Notes under the pieces: model-generated
Told to the model about the DNA's origin: nothing
The model's database searches: none
Seen by the model: the letters and a program-made list of their open reading frames with translations, nothing else
Part shown: piece by piece, positions 32,701 through 48,000 of the stretch
Layout of the letters: every line of letters begins with the position of its first letter
Numbering within the stretch: position 1 is the stretch's first letter
From: Carallia brachiata
Lineage: Eukaryota; Streptophyta; Magnoliopsida; Malpighiales; Rhizophoraceae
Reading direction: 5' to 3'
Assembly: GCA_021464245.1 (NCBI GenBank)
Contig: JADCRB010000028.1
Location: 2,775,420-2,839,419, forward strand
Length of the DNA: 64,000 nt
Position numbers and translations under genes: made by a program

Positions 32701-35700
32701 TCAAGAAATAACGTAATTTAGCCTCTTTATTCGTGAAACAAATGGTCTTATGCAACTAATAAATGCAAATTACGATCAATTGAACACTTATTAGAGGGAA
32801 TTGAATGCATTTAACACCCCAAAAGGTGTTGGAAAAGGTTTTTGTATTGAAATTAAAGGTTTTTGTAAGCATTTATACTTAATTTAAGTTTAATTTTGGT
32901 TAAATAAGCCATTAAAATGCAAAAATATCACTTATTTTCAAGAAATGAAGTCATTTAGCCTCTTTATTCATGACACAAATAGTCTTATGCAACTAATAAA
33001 TGCAAATTACGATCAATTGAACACATATTAGCGGAAATTGAATGGATTTAACGCCACAAAAGGTGTTGGAAATTGTTTTTGCATTGAAATTAAAAGTTTT
33101 TGTAAGCATTTATACTTCATTTAAGTTTAATTTGGTTTAAATAAGCCATTAAAATCCAAAAAAATCACTTATTTGCAAGAAATGAACTAATTTAGCCTCT
33201 TTATTCACGACAAAAATGGTCTTATGCAACTAATAATCGCAAATTTTGATCAGTTGCACACTAATTAGAGGGAATTGAATGCATTTAACACCCCAAAAGG
33301 TGTTGGAAATGGTTTTTGCATTGAAATTAAAGGTTTTTGTAAGTATTTATACTTCATTCAAGTTTAATTTGGGTTAAATAAGCCATTAAAATCCAAGAAA
33401 ATCACTTATTTGCACGAAATGAAGTGATTTAGACTCTTTATTCGCGACACAAATGGTCTTATGCAACCAATAAATGCAAATTTTGATCAATTGCACACTT
33501 ATTGGAGGGAATAGAAAGAGTTTAACACCCCAAAAGGTGTTGAATGAATGAATGATAAATGGTTTTTGCATTGAATTAGGTTTTGTAAGCATTTATACCT
33601 AATTTAAGTTTAATTTGGGTTAAATAAGCCATTTAAATGCAAGAAAATCACTTATTTTCAAGAAATAACGTAATTTAGCCTCTTTGGTCATGACACAAAT
33701 GGTCTTATGCAACTAATAAATGCAAATTACGATCAATTGAACACTTATTAGAGGGAATTGAAAGCATTTAACACGCCAAAAGGTGTTGGAAATGGTTTTT
33801 GCAGTGAAATTAAAGGTTTTTGTAAGCGTTTATACTTCATTCAAGTTTAATTTGCGTTAAATAAGCCATTAAAATACAAGAAAATCACTTATTTACAAGA
33901 AATGAAGTAATTTAGCCTCTTTATTAATGACACGAATGATCTTATGCTACTAATAAATGCAAATTACGACCAATTGAACGTTTATTAGAGGGAATTGAAT
34001 GCATTTAACACCCCAAAAGGTGTTGGAAATGGATTTTGTACTGAAATTAAAGGTTTTTGTAAGCATTTATACTTCGTTCAAGTTTTATTTGGGTTAAATA
34101 TGCCATTAAAAAGCAAGAAAATCACTTACTTGCTAGAAATGAAATAATTTAGCCTCGTTATTCGTGACACAAATGGTCTTATGCAACTAATAAATGCAAA
34201 TTACGACCAATTGAACACTTATTAGAGGGAATTGAATGCATTTAACACCTCAAAAGGTGTTGGAAATGATTTTTGCGTTGAAATTAAAGGTTTTTTTGAA
34301 GCATTTAAACTTCATTCAAGTTTTATTTGGGTTAAATAAGCCATTAAAATGCAAGAAAATCACTTATTTGCATGAAATGAACTAATTTAGCCTCTTTATT
34401 AATGACACAAATGGTCTTATACAACTAATAAATGCAAATTATGATCAATTGCACACTTATTAGAGGGAATTGAATGCATTTAACGCCCCAAAAGGTGTTG
34501 AAAATGGTTTTTGCATTGAAATTAAAAGTTTTTGTAATCATTTATACTTCATTCAAGTTTAATTTGGGTTAAATAAGCCATTAAAATCCAAGAAAATCAC
34601 TTATTTGCATGAAATGAAGTAATTTAGCCTCTTTATTCATGACACAAATGGTCTTATGCAACTAATAATTGCAAATTTTGATCAATTGCATACTTATTAG
34701 GGGGAATTGAATGCATTTAACGCTCCAAAAGGTGTTGGAAATGGTTTTTACATTGAAATTAAAGGTTTTTGTAAGCATTTATCCTTCATTTATGTTTAAT
34801 TTGGGTTAAATAAGCCATTAAAATAAAAAAAAATCACTTATTTGCAACAAATGAAGTGATTTAGCCTCTTTATTCGTGACACAAATGGTCTTATGCAACC
34901 AATAAATGCAAATTTTGATCAATTGCACACTTATTGGAGGGAATTGAAAGCATTTAACACCCCAAAGGGTGTTGGAAATGGTTTTTGCATTGAAATTAAA
35001 GGTTTTTGTAAGCATTTATACCTAATTTAAGTCTAATTTGGGTTAAATAAGCCATTTAAATGCAAGAAAATCACTTATTTTCAAGAAACAAAGTAATTTA
35101 GCCTCTTTATTTGTGACACAAATGGTGTTATGCAGCTAATAAATGCAAATTACGATCAATTGAACACTTATTAGAGGGAATTAAATGCATTTAACACCCC
35201 AAAAGGTGTTGGAAATGGTTTTTGCATTGAAATTAAACGTTTTTGTAAGCTTTTATACTTTATTTAAGTTTAATTTGGGTTAAATAAGCCATTAAAATGC
35301 AAGAAAATCACTTATTTGTGAGAAATGAAGTAATTTAGTCTCTTTATTCGTGACACAAATGGTCTTATGCAACCAATAAATGCAAATTTTGATGAATTGC
35401 ACACTTATTGGAGGGAATAGAAAGCATTTAACACCCCAAAAGGTGTTGAAAATGGTTTTTGCATTGAAATTAAAGGTTTTTGAAATCATTTATACCTAAT
35501 TTAAGTTTAATTTGGGTTAAGTAAGCCATTTAAATACAAGAAAATCACTTATTTTCAAGAAATAACGTAATTTAGCCTCTTTATTCATGACACAAATGGT
35601 CTTATGCAACTAATAAATGGAAATTACGATCAATTGAACACTTATTAGAGGGAATTGAATGCATTTAACACCCCAAAAGGTGTTGGAAAAGGTTTTTGTA

Positions 35701-38700
35701 TTGAAATTAAAGGTTTTTGTAAGCATTTATACTTAATTTAAGTTTAATTTTGGTTAAATAAGCCATTAAAATGCAGGAAAATCGCTTATTTTCAAGAAAT
35801 GAAGTAATTTAGCCTCTTTATTCGTGACACAAATGGTCTTATGCAACTAATAAATGCAAATTACGACCAATTGAACGCTTGTTAGAGGGAATTGAATGCA
35901 TTTAACACCTCAAAAGGTGTTGCAAATGGTTTTTGCCTTGAAATTAAAAGTTTTTTTAAGCATTTAAACTTCAGTCAAGTTTAATTCGGTTTAAATAAGC
36001 CATTAAAATGCAAGAAAATCACTTATTTGCATGAAATGAACTAATTTAGCCTCTTTATTGATGACACAAATGGTCTTATGCAACTAATAAATGCAAATTA
36101 TGATCAATTGCACACTTATTAGAGGGAATTGAATGCATTTAACGCCCCAAAAGGTGTTGAAAATGGTTTTTGCATTGAAATTAAAGGTTTTTTTAAGCAT
36201 TTAAACTTCATTCAAGTTTAATTTGGGTTAAATAAGCCATTAAAATCCAAGAAAATCACTTATTTGCATGAAATGAACTAATTTAGCCTCTTTATTGATG
36301 ACACAAATGGTCTTATGCAACTAATAAATGTAAATTACGATCAATTGAACACTTATTAGAGGGAATTGAATGGATTTAACGCCACAAAAGGTGTTGGAAA
36401 TGGTTTTTGCATTGAAATTAAAAGTTTTTGTAAGCATTTATACTTCATTTAAGTTTAATTTGGGTTAAATAAGCCATTAAAATCCAAGAAAATCACTTAT
36501 TTGCATGAAATGAAGTAATTTAGCCTCTTTATTCATGACAAAAATGGTCTTATGCACCTAATAATTGCAAATTTTGATCAGTTGCACACTAATTAGAGGG
36601 AATTGAATGCATTTAACACACCAAAAGGTGTTGGAAATGGTTTTTGCATTGAAATTAAAGGTTTTTGTAAGTATTTATACTTCATTCAAGTTTAATTTGG
36701 GTGAAATAAGCCATTAAAATCCAAGAAAATCACTTATTTGCACGAAATGAAGTGATTTAGCCTCTTTATTCGTGACACAAATGGTCTTATTCAACCAATA
36801 AATGCAAATTTTGATCAATTGCACACTTATTGGAAGGAATAGAAAGCATTTAACACCCCAAAAGGTGTTGAAAATGGTTTTTGCATTGAAATTAAAGGTT
36901 TTTGTAAGCATTTATACCTAATTTAAGTTTAATTTGGGTTAAATAAGCCATTTAAATGCGAGAAAATCACTTATTTTCAAGAAATAACGTAATTTAGCCT
37001 CTTTATTCATGACACAAATGGTCTTATGCAACTAATAAATGCAAATTACGATCAATTGAACACTTATTAGAGGGAATTGAATGCATTTAACACGCCAAAA
37101 TGTGTTGGAAATGGTTTTTGCATTGAAATTAAAGGTTTTTGTAAGCGTTTATACTTCATTCAAGTTTAATTTGCGTTAAATAAACCGCTAAATGCAAGAA
37201 AATCACTTATTTGCAAGAAATGAAGTAATTTAGCCTCTTTATTAATGACACAAAAGGTCTTATGCAACTAATAAATGCAAATTATGATCAATTGCACACT
37301 TATTAGAGGGAATTGAATGCATTTAACGCCCCAAAAGGTGTTGGAAATGATTTTTGCATTGAAATTAAAGGTTTTTGTAAGCATTTACCCTTTATTTAAG
37401 TTTAATTTGGGTTAAATAAGCCATTAAAGTGCAAGAAAATCACTTATTTGCGAGAAATGAAGTAATTTAGCCTGTTTATTCGTGACACAAATGGTCTTAT
37501 GCAACTAATAAATGCAAATTATGATCAATTGCACACTTATTAGAGGGAATTGAATGTATTTAACACCTCAAAAGGTGTTGGAAATGATTTTTGCATTGAA
37601 ATTAAAGGTCTTTGTAAGCATTTATACTTAATTTAAGTTTAATTTGGGTTTAAATAAGCCATTAAAATCCAAGAAAATCACTTATTTGCATGAAATGCAG
37701 TAATTTAGCCTCTTTATTCATGACAAAAATGGTCTTATGCAACTAATAATTGCAAATTTTGATCAGTTGCACACTAATTAGAGGGAATTGAATGCATTTA
37801 ACACCCCAAAAGGTGTTGGAAATGGTTTTTGCATTGAAATTGAAGGTTTTTGTAAGTATTTATACTTCATTCAAGTTTAATTTGGGATAAATAAGCCATT
37901 AAAATCCAAGAAAATCACTTATTTGCACGAAATGAAGTGAGTTAGCCTCTTTATTTGTGACACAAATGGTTTTATGCAACCAATAAATGCAAATTTTGAT
38001 CGATTGCACACTTATTGGAGGGAATAGAAAGCATTTAACACCCCAAAAGGTGTTGAAAATGGTTTTTGCATTGAAATTAAAGGTTTTTGTAAGCATTTAT
38101 ACCTAATTTAAGTTTAATTTGGGTTAAATAAGCCATTTAAATGCAAGAAAATCATTTATTTTCAAGAAATAACGTAATTTAGCCTCTTTATTCATTACAC
38201 AAATGGTCTTATGCAACTAATAAATGCAAATTACGATCAATTGAACACTTATTAGAGGGAATTGAAAGCATTTAACACGCCAAAAGGTGTTGGAAATGGT
38301 TTTTGCATTGAAATTAAAGGTTTTTGTAAGCGTTTATACTTCATTCAAGTTTAATTTGCGTTAAATAAACCATTAAAATGCAAGAAAATCACTTATTTGC
38401 AAGAAATGAAGTAATTTAGCCTCTTTATTAATGACACGAATGGTCTTATGCAACTAATAAATGCAAATTATGATCAATTGTACACTTATTAGAGGGAATT
38501 GAATGCATTTAACACCCCAAAAGGTGTTGGAAAAGGTTTTTGTATTGAAATTGAAGGTTTTTGTAAGCATTTATACTTAATTTAAGTTTAATTTGGGTTA
38601 AATAAGCCATTAAAGTGCAAGAAAATCACTTATTTACATGAAATAAACTAATTTAGCCTCTTTATTAATGACACAAATGGTCTTATGCAACAAATAAATG

Positions 38701-39060
38701 CAAATTATGATCAATTGCACACTTATTGGAGGGAATTGAATGCATTTAACGCCCCAAAAGGTGTTGGAAATGGTTTTTGCATTGAAATTAAAGGTTTTTT
38801 TAAGCATTTAAAGTTTATTCAAGTTTAATTTGGGTTAAATAAGCCATTAAAATGCAAGAAAATCACTTATTTGCATGAAATGAAGTAATTTAGCCTCTTT
38901 ATTAATGACACAAAAGGTCTTAGGCAACTAATAAATGCAAATTATGATCAATTGCACACTTATTAGAGGGAATTGAATGCATTTAACGCTCCAAAAGGTG
39001 TTGGAAATGGTTTTTACATTGAAATTAAAGGTTTTTGTAAGCATTTATACTTCATTTAAG
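29794..39060 (+). repeat. 237-bp satellite array, block 5
   Basis: About 39 well-preserved head-to-tail monomers with few indels. Matching variants with an intact 65-codon minus-strand frame recur at 32438, 33386, 34818, 35292, 36714 and 37899, at spacings close to whole multiples of 237 (4, 6, 2, 6 and 5 monomers). Variants with GGAGGGAATAGAAAGC, GCCACAAAAGGTG and TTGCGTTAAATAA are typical. The TTATTCTCTTTATTCTTACC variant, common further right, is absent. No gene was seen. Confidence 0.94.
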
Positions 39061-42000
39061 TTTAATTTGGGTGAAATGAGCCATTAAAATCCAAGCAAAT
39101 CGCCCATTTACAAGAAATAATGTGATTTATTCTCTTTATTCTTACCACAAATGGTCTTATGGAGCAAATAAATGCAAACTATGATCAATTGGATACTTAT
39201 TAGAGGGAATTGAATGCATTTAACACCCCACAAGGTGTTAGAAATGGTTTTTGCATTGCAATTAAAGGACTTTGTAAATATTTATCCTTCATTTAAGTTT
39301 AATTTGGGATAAATAAGCCATTAAAGTGCAAGAAAATCACTTATTAGCGAGAAATGAAGTAATTTTACATCTTTATACGTGACACAAATGGTCTTCTGCA
39401 ACTAATAAATGCGAATTATGATCAATTGCACACTTATTAGAGAGAATTGAATGCATTTAACACCCCAAAAGGTGATGGAAATGGTTTTTGTAAGCTTTTA
39501 TACTTCATTTAAGTATAACTTGGGTGAAATGAGCCCTTAAAATCCAAGAAAATCACCTATTTACAAGAAATAATGTGATTTATTCTCTTTATTCTTACCA
39601 CAAATGGTCTTATGGAGCAAATAAATGCAAACTATGATCAATTACACACTTATTAGCGGGAATTGAATGCATTTAACACCCCACAAGGTGTTAGAAATGG
39701 TTTTTGCATTGCATTTAAAGGACTTTGTAAATATTTATCCTTCATTTAAGTTTAATTTGGGTTAAATAAGCCATTAAAGTGCAAGAAAATCACTTATTTG
39801 CGAGAAATGAAGTAATTTGGCCTCTTTATTCGTGACACAAATGGTGTTATGCAACTAATAAATGCAAATTATGATCAATTGCACACTTATTAGAGGGAAT
39901 TGAATGCATTTAACACCTCAAAAGGTGTTGGAAATGGTTTTTGCATTGAAATTAAAAGTTTTTGTAAGCATTTATACTTCATTTAAGTTTAATTTGGGTT
40001 AAATAAGCCATTAAAATCCAAGAAAATCACCCATTTACAAGAAATAATGTGATTTATTCTCTTTATTCTTACCACAAATGGTCTTATGGAGCAAATAAAT
40101 GCAAACTATGATCAATTGGACACTTATTAGAGGGAATTGAATGCATTTAACACCCCACAAGGTGTTAGAAATGGTTTTTGCATTGAAATTAAAGGACTTT
40201 GTAAATATTTATCCTTCTTTTAAGTTTAATTTGGGTTAAATAAGCCATTAAAATGTAAGAAAATCACTTATTTGTCAGAAAGGAAGTGATTTAACATCTT
40301 TATTTGTGCCGCAAATGGTTTTATGTAACTATCAAAACCAAATCATGATCAATTGCACACTTGTTAGAGAGAATTGAATGCATTTAACGCGCCAAAAGGT
40401 GTTGGAAATGAATTTTGTATTGAAATTAAAGGTTTTTGTAAGCATTTATATTTCATTTAAGTTTAATTTGGGTGAAATAAGCCATTAAAATGTAAGAAAA
40501 TTACTCATTTGTAAGAAATAAAGTGATTTAGCCTCTTTATTCATGTCACAAATGGTCTTTTGCGACTAATAAATGCAAATTATGACCAATTGCCCACTTA
40601 TTAGAGGAAATTTAATGCATTTAATACCCCTAAAGGTGTTGCAAATGGTTTTTGCATTGAAATTAAGGGTTTTTGTAAGCATTTATCCTTAATTTAAGTT
40701 TAATTTGGGTTAAATAAGTCATTAAAAAGTAAGAAAATCACTCATTTGCAAGAAATGAAGTGATTTAGCCTCTTTATTCATGACACAAGTGGTCTTATGC
40801 AACCAATAAATGCAAATTATGATCAATTAAACACTTATTAGAGGGAATTAAATGCATTTAACACCCCAAGAGGTGTTGGAAATGGTTTTTGCATTGAAAT
40901 TAAAGGTTTTTGTAAGCATTTATACTTCATTTAAGTTTAATTTGGGTAAAATAAGCCATTAAAATCCAAGAAAATCACTTATTAGCGAGAAATGAAGTAA
41001 TTTTGCATCTTTATACGTGACACAAATGGTCTTCTGGAATTAATAAATGCACATTATGATCAATTACAAACTTATTAGAGGGAATTGAATGCATTTCACA
41101 CCCCAAAAGGTGTTGGAAATGGTTTTTGCATTGAAATTAAAGGTTTTTGTAAGCATTTATACTTCATTTAAGTTTAATTTGGGTTAAATAAGCCATTAAA
41201 ATGTAAGAAAATCACTTATTTGCAAGAAATGAAGTAATTTAGCCTCTTTATTAATGACAAAAATGGTATTATGCAACTAATAAATGCAAATTACGACCAA
41301 TTGAACACTTATTAGAGGGAATTGAATGCATTTAACACCTCAAAAGGTGTTGGAAATGGATTTTACACTGAAATTAAAGGTTTTTGTAAGCATTTATACT
41401 TCATTCAAGTTTTATTTGGGTTAAATAAGCCATTAAAAAACAAGAAAATCACCTACTTGCGAGAAATGAAGTAATTTAGCCTCTTTATTCGTGACACAAA
41501 TGCTCTTATGCAACAAATAAATGCAAATTACGACCAATTGAACACTTATTAGAGGGAATTGAATGCATTTAACACCTCAAAAGGTGTTGGAAATGGTTTT
41601 TGCATTGAATTTTAAGGTTTTTTTTAAGCATTTAAACTTCATTCAAGTTTAATTTGGGTTAAATAAGCTATTAAAATGCAAGAAAATCACTTATTTTCAA
41701 GAAATGAAGTAATTTAGCCTCTTTATTCGTCACACAAATGGTCTTATGCAACTAATAAATGAAAATTATGATCAATTGCACACTTATTAGAGGGAATTTA
41801 ATGCATTTAACACCCCAAAAGGTGTTAGAAATGGTTTTTGCATTGAAATTAAAGGTTTTTTTAAGCATTTAAACTTTATCCAAGTTTAATTTGGGTTAAA
41901 TAAGCCATTAAAATGCAAAAAAATCACTTATTTGCATGAAATGAACTAATTTAGCCTTTTTATTAATGACACAAATGGTCTTATGCAACTAATTAATGCA

Positions 42001-45000
42001 AATTATGATCAATTGCGCACTTATTAGAGGGAATTGAATGCATTTAACGCCCCAAAAGGTGTTGGAAATGGTTTTTGCATTGAAATTAAAGGTTTTTGTA
42101 AGCATTTATCCTTCATTTAAGTTTAATTTGGGTTAAATAAGCCATTAAAGTGCAAGAAAATCACTTATTTTCAAGAAATGAAGTAATTTAGCCTCTTTAT
42201 TCATTACACAAATGGTCTTATGCAGCTAATAAATGCAAATTACGATCAATTGAACACTTATTAGAGGGAATTGAATGCATTTAACGCCACAAAAGGTGTT
42301 GGAAATGGTTTTTGCATTGAAACTAAAAGTTTTTGGAATCATTTATACTTCATTTAAGTTTAATTTGGGTTAAATAAGCCACTAAAATCCAAGAAAATCA
42401 CTTATTTGCATGAAATAAAGTAATTTAGCCTCTTTATTCATGACACAAATGGTCTTATGCAACTAATAATTGTAAATTTTGATCAATTGCACACTCATTA
42501 GAGGGAATTGAATGCATTTAACACCCCAAAAGGTGTTGGAAATGGTTTTTGCATTGAAATTAAAGGTTTTTATAAGCATTTATACTTCATTCAAGTTAAA
42601 TTTGGGTTAAATAAGCCATTAAAATCCAAGAAAATCACTTATTTGCAAGAAATAAAGTGATTTAGCCTCTTTATTCGTGACACAAATGGTCTTATGCAAC
42701 CAATAAATGCAAAATTTGATTAATTGCACACTTATTGGAGGGAATTGAAAGCATTTAACACCCCAGAAGGTGTTGGAAATGGTTTTTGCATTGAAATTAA
42801 AGGTTTTTGTAAGCATTTATACCTAATTTATGTTTAATTTGGGTTAAATAAGCCATTTAAATGCAAGAAAATCACTTATTTTCAAGAAATAACGTAATTT
42901 AGCCTCTTTATTCGTGACACAAATGGTCTTATGCAACTAATAAATGCAAATTGTGATCAATTGAACACTTGTTAGAGGGAATTGAATGCATTTAACACCC
43001 CAAAAAGTGTTGGAAAAGGTTTTTGTATTGAAATTAAAGGTTTTTGTAAGCATTTATACTTAATTTAAGTTTAATTTTGGTTAAATAAGCCATTAAAATG
43101 CAAGAATATCACTTATTTTCAAGAAATGAAGTAATTTAGCCTCTTTATTCATGACACAAATGGTCTTATGCAACTAATAAATGCAAATTACGATCAATTG
43201 AACACTTATTAGCGGGAATTGAATGGATTTAACGCCACAAAAGGTGTTGGAAATGGTTTTTGCATTGAAATTAAAAGTTTTTGTAAGCATTTATACTTCA
43301 TTTAAGTTTAATTTGGGTTAAATAAGCCATTAAAATCCAAGAAAATCACCCATTTACAAGAAATAATGTGATTTATTCTCTTTATTCTTACCACAAATGG
43401 TCTTATGGAGCAAATAAATGCAACCTATGATCAATTGCACACTTATTAGAGGGAATTAAATGCATTTAACACCCCACAAGGTGTTAGAAATGGTTTTTGC
43501 ATTGAAATTAAAGGACTTTGTAAATATTTATCCTTCATTTAAGTTTAATTTGGGTTAAATAAGCCATTAAATTGCAAGAAAATCACTTATTAACGAGAAA
43601 TTAAGTAATTTTGCATCTTTATACGTGACACAAATGGTCTTCTGCAACTAATAAATGCACATTATTATCAATTGCACACTTATTAGAGGGAATTGAATGC
43701 ATTTAACACCCCCAAAGGTTGCAAATGGTTTTTGCATTCAAATTAAGGATTTTTGTAAGCATTTATCCTTAATTTAAGTTTAATTTGGGTTAAACAAGTC
43801 ATTAAAAAGTAAGAAAATCACTCATTTGCAAGAAATGAAGTAATTTAGCCTCTTTATTCATGACACAAGTGGTCTTATGCAACCAATAAATGCAAATTAT
43901 GATCAATTAAACACTTATTAGAGGGAATTAAATGCATTTAACAACCCAAGAGGTGTTGGAAATGGTTTTTGCATTGAAATTAAAGGCTTTTGTAAGCATT
44001 TATACTTCATTTAAGTTTAATTTGGATTAAATAAGCCATTAAAATGTAAGAAAATCACTTATTTGCAAGAAATGAAGTAATTTAGCCTCTTTATTCGTGA
44101 CACAAATGGTTTTACGCAACCAATAAATGCAAACTATGATCAATTGCACACTTATTAGAGGGAATTGAATGCATTTAACACCCCAAAAAGTGATGGAAAT
44201 GGTTTTTGCGTTGAAATTAAAGGTTTTTGTAAGCATTTATACTTCATTTAAGTTTAATTTGGGTGAAATGAGCCATTAAAATCCAAGAAAATCGCCCATT
44301 TACAAGAAATAATGTGATTTAGTCTCTTTATTCTTACCAAAAATGGTCTTATGGAGCAAATAAATGCAAACTATGATCAATTGCACACTTATTAGAGGGA
44401 ATTGAATGCATTTAACACCCCAGAAAGTGTTAGAAATGGTTTTTGCATTGAAATTAAAGGACTTTGTAAATGTTTATCCTTCATTTAGGTTTAATTTGGG
44501 TTAAATAAGCCATTAAAATGTAAGAAAATCACTAATTTGCAAGAAAAGAAGTGATTTAACATCTTTATTTGTGCCACAAATGGTTTTATGTAACTATCAA
44601 AACCAAATCATGATCAATTGCACACTTGTTAGAGAGAATTGAATGCATTTAACGCGCCAAAAGGTGTTGGAAATGATTTTTGTATTGAAATTAAAGGTTT
44701 TTGCAAGCATTTATACTTCATTTAAGTTTAATTTGGGTGAAATAACCATTAAAATGTAAGAAAATTACCATTTGTAAGAAATAAAGTGATTTAGCCTCTT
44801 TATTCAAGTCACAAATGGTCTTTTTGCAACTAATAAATGCAAATTATGACCAATTGCCCACTTATTAGAGGAAATTTAATGCATTTAATAACCCCCAAAG
44901 GTGTTGCAAATGGTTTTTTTGCATTGAAATTAAGGGTTTTTGTAAGCATTTTCCTTAATTTAAGTTTAATTTGGGTTAAATAAGTGTCAATTAAAAAGTA

Positions 45001-48000
45001 AGAAAATCACTCATTTGCAAGAATGACGTGATTTAGCCTCTTTATTCATGACACAAGTGGTCTATGCAACCAATAAAGCAAATTATGATCAATTAAACAC
45101 TTATTAGAGGGAAATAAATGCATTTAACCCCCCAAGAGGTGTTGGAATGGTTTTTGCATTGAAATTAAAGGTTTTTAAGTATTTACTTCATTTAAGTTTA
45201 ATTTGGGTTAAATAAGCCATTAAAGTGCAAGAAAAATCACTTATAGCGAGAAATGAAGTAATTTTGCATCTTTATACGTGACACAAATGGTCTTCTGCAA
45301 CTAATAAATGCAAATTATTATCATTTGCACACTTATTAGAGGGAATTGAATGCATTTAACACCCCAAAAGGTGATGGAAATGGTTTTTGCGTTGAAATTA
45401 AAGGTTTTTGTAAGCATTTATACTTCATTTAAGTTTAACTTGGGTGAAATGAGCCATTAAAATCCAAGAAAATCACCCATTTACAAGAAATAATGTGATT
45501 TATTCTCTTTATTCTTACCACAAATGGTCTTATGGAGCAAATAAATGCAAACTATGATCAATTGCACACTTATTAGAGAGAATTGAATGCATTTAAAACC
45601 CCACAAGGTGTTAGAAATGGTTTTTGCATTGAAATTAAAGGACTTTGTAAATTTTTATCCTCCATTTAAGTTTAATTTGGGTTAACTAAGCCATTAAAGT
45701 GCAAGAAAATCACTTATTAGCGAGAAATGAAGTAATTTTGCATCTTTATACGTGACACAAATAGTCTTCTGCAACTAATAAATGCACATTATTATCAATT
45801 GCACACTTATTAGAGGGAATTGAATGCATTTAACACCCCCAAAGGTGTTGCAAATGGTTTTTGCATTCAAATTAAGGATTTTTGTAAGCATTTATCCTTA
45901 ATTTAAGTTTAATTTGGGTTAAACAAGTCATTAAAAAGTAAGAAAATCACTCATTTGCAAGAAATGAAGTAATTTAGCCTCTTTATTCATGACACAAGTG
46001 GTCTTATGCAACCAATAAATGCAAATTATGATCAATTAAACACTTATTAGAGGGAATTAAATGCATTTAACACCCCAAGAGGTGTTGGAAATGGTTTTTT
46101 GCATTGAAATTAAAGGTTTTTGTAAGCATTTATACTTCATTTAAGTTTAATTTGGATTAAATAAGCCATTAAAATGTAAGAAAATCACTTATTTGCAAGA
46201 AATGAAGTAATTTAGCCTCTTTATTCGTGACACAAATGGTTTTACGCAACCAATAAATGCAAACTATGATCAATTGCACACAATTAGAGGGAATTGAATG
46301 CATTTAACACCCAAAAGGTGATGGAAATGGTTTTTGCATTGAAATTAAAGGTTTTGTAAGCATTTATACTTCATTTAAGTTTCATTTGGGTTAAATAAGC
46401 CATTAAAGTGCAAGAAAATCACTTATAAGCGAGAAATGAAGTAATTTTGCATCTTTATACGTGACACAAATGGTCTTCTGCAACTAATAAATACAAATTA
46501 TGATCAATTGCACACTTATTAGAGGGAATTGAATGCTTTTAACACCCCAAAAGGTGTTGGAAATGGTTTTTGCATTGAAATTAAAGGTTTTTGTAAGCAT
46601 TTATACTTCATTTAATTTTAATTTGGATTAAATAAGCCATTAAAATGTAAGAAAATCACTTATTTGCAAGAAATGAAGTAATTTAGCCTCTTTATTCGTG
46701 ACACAAATGGTTTTACGCAACCAATAAATGCAAACTATGATCAATTGCACACTTATTAGAGGGAATTGAATGCATTTAACACCCCAAAAGGTGATGGAAA
46801 TGGTTTTTGCGTTGAAATTAAAGGTTTTTGTAAGCATTTATACTTCATGTAAGTTTCATTTGGGTAAATAAGCCATTAAAGTGCAAGAAAATCACTTATA
46901 AGCGAGAAATGTGTAATTTTGCATCTTTATACGTGACACAAAATGGTCTTCTGCAACTAATAAATACAAATTATGACAATTGCACACTTATTAGAGGGAA
47001 TTGAATGCTTTTAACACCCCACAAGGTGTTAGAAGATGTGTTTTTGCATTGAAATTAAAGGACTTTTGAAATATTTATCCTTGATTTAAGTTTAATTTGG
47101 GTTAAATAAGCCATTAAAATGTAAGAAAATCACTAATTTGCAAGAAAGAATGATTTAACATCTTTATTTGTGCCACAAATGGTTTTATGTAACTATCAAA
47201 ACCAAATCATGATCAATTGCACACTTGTTAGAGAGAATGAATGCATTTAACGCGCCAAAAGGTGTTGGAATGATTTTTGTATTGAATTAAAGGTTTTTTT
47301 AAGCATTTATACTTCATTTAAGTTAATTTGGTGAAATAAGCCATTAAAATGTAAGAAAATTACTCATTTGTAAGAAATAAAGTGATTAGCCTCTTATTCA
47401 TGAGCTACAAATGGTCTTTTGCAACTAATAAATGCAATTATGACCAAATTGCCCACTTATTAGAGGAATTTAATGCATTTAATACCCCCAAAGGTGTTGC
47501 AAATGGTTTTTGCATTGAAATTAAGGGTTTTTGTAAGCATTTATCCTTAATTTAAGTTTAATTTGGGTTAAATAAGTCATTAAAAAGTGAGAAAATCACT
47601 CATTTGCAGAAATGAAGTGATTTAGCCTCTTTATTCATGACACAAGTGGTCTTATGCAACCAATAAATGCAAATTATGATCAATTAAACACTATTAGAGG
47701 GAATAAATGCATTTACACCCCAAGAGGTGTTGGAAATGGTTTTTTGAATTGAATTAGGTTTTTGTAAGCATTTATACTTCATTTAAGTTTAATTCGATTA
47801 AATAAGCCATTAAAAGTAAGAAAATCACTTATTGCAAGAAATGAAGTAATTTAAAGCCTCTTTATTCGTGACACAAATGGTTTTACGCAACCAATAATGC
47901 AAACTATGATCAATTGCACACTTATTAGAGGGAATTGAATGCATTAACACCCCAAAAGGTGATGGAAATGGTTTTTGCGTTGAAATTAAAGGTTTTTTGT

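Noticed and set aside
39061..39297. 79-bp internal periodicity of the monomer (237 = 3 x 79)
   Set aside because: The three thirds of a clean monomer show no convincing similarity when compared by eye.
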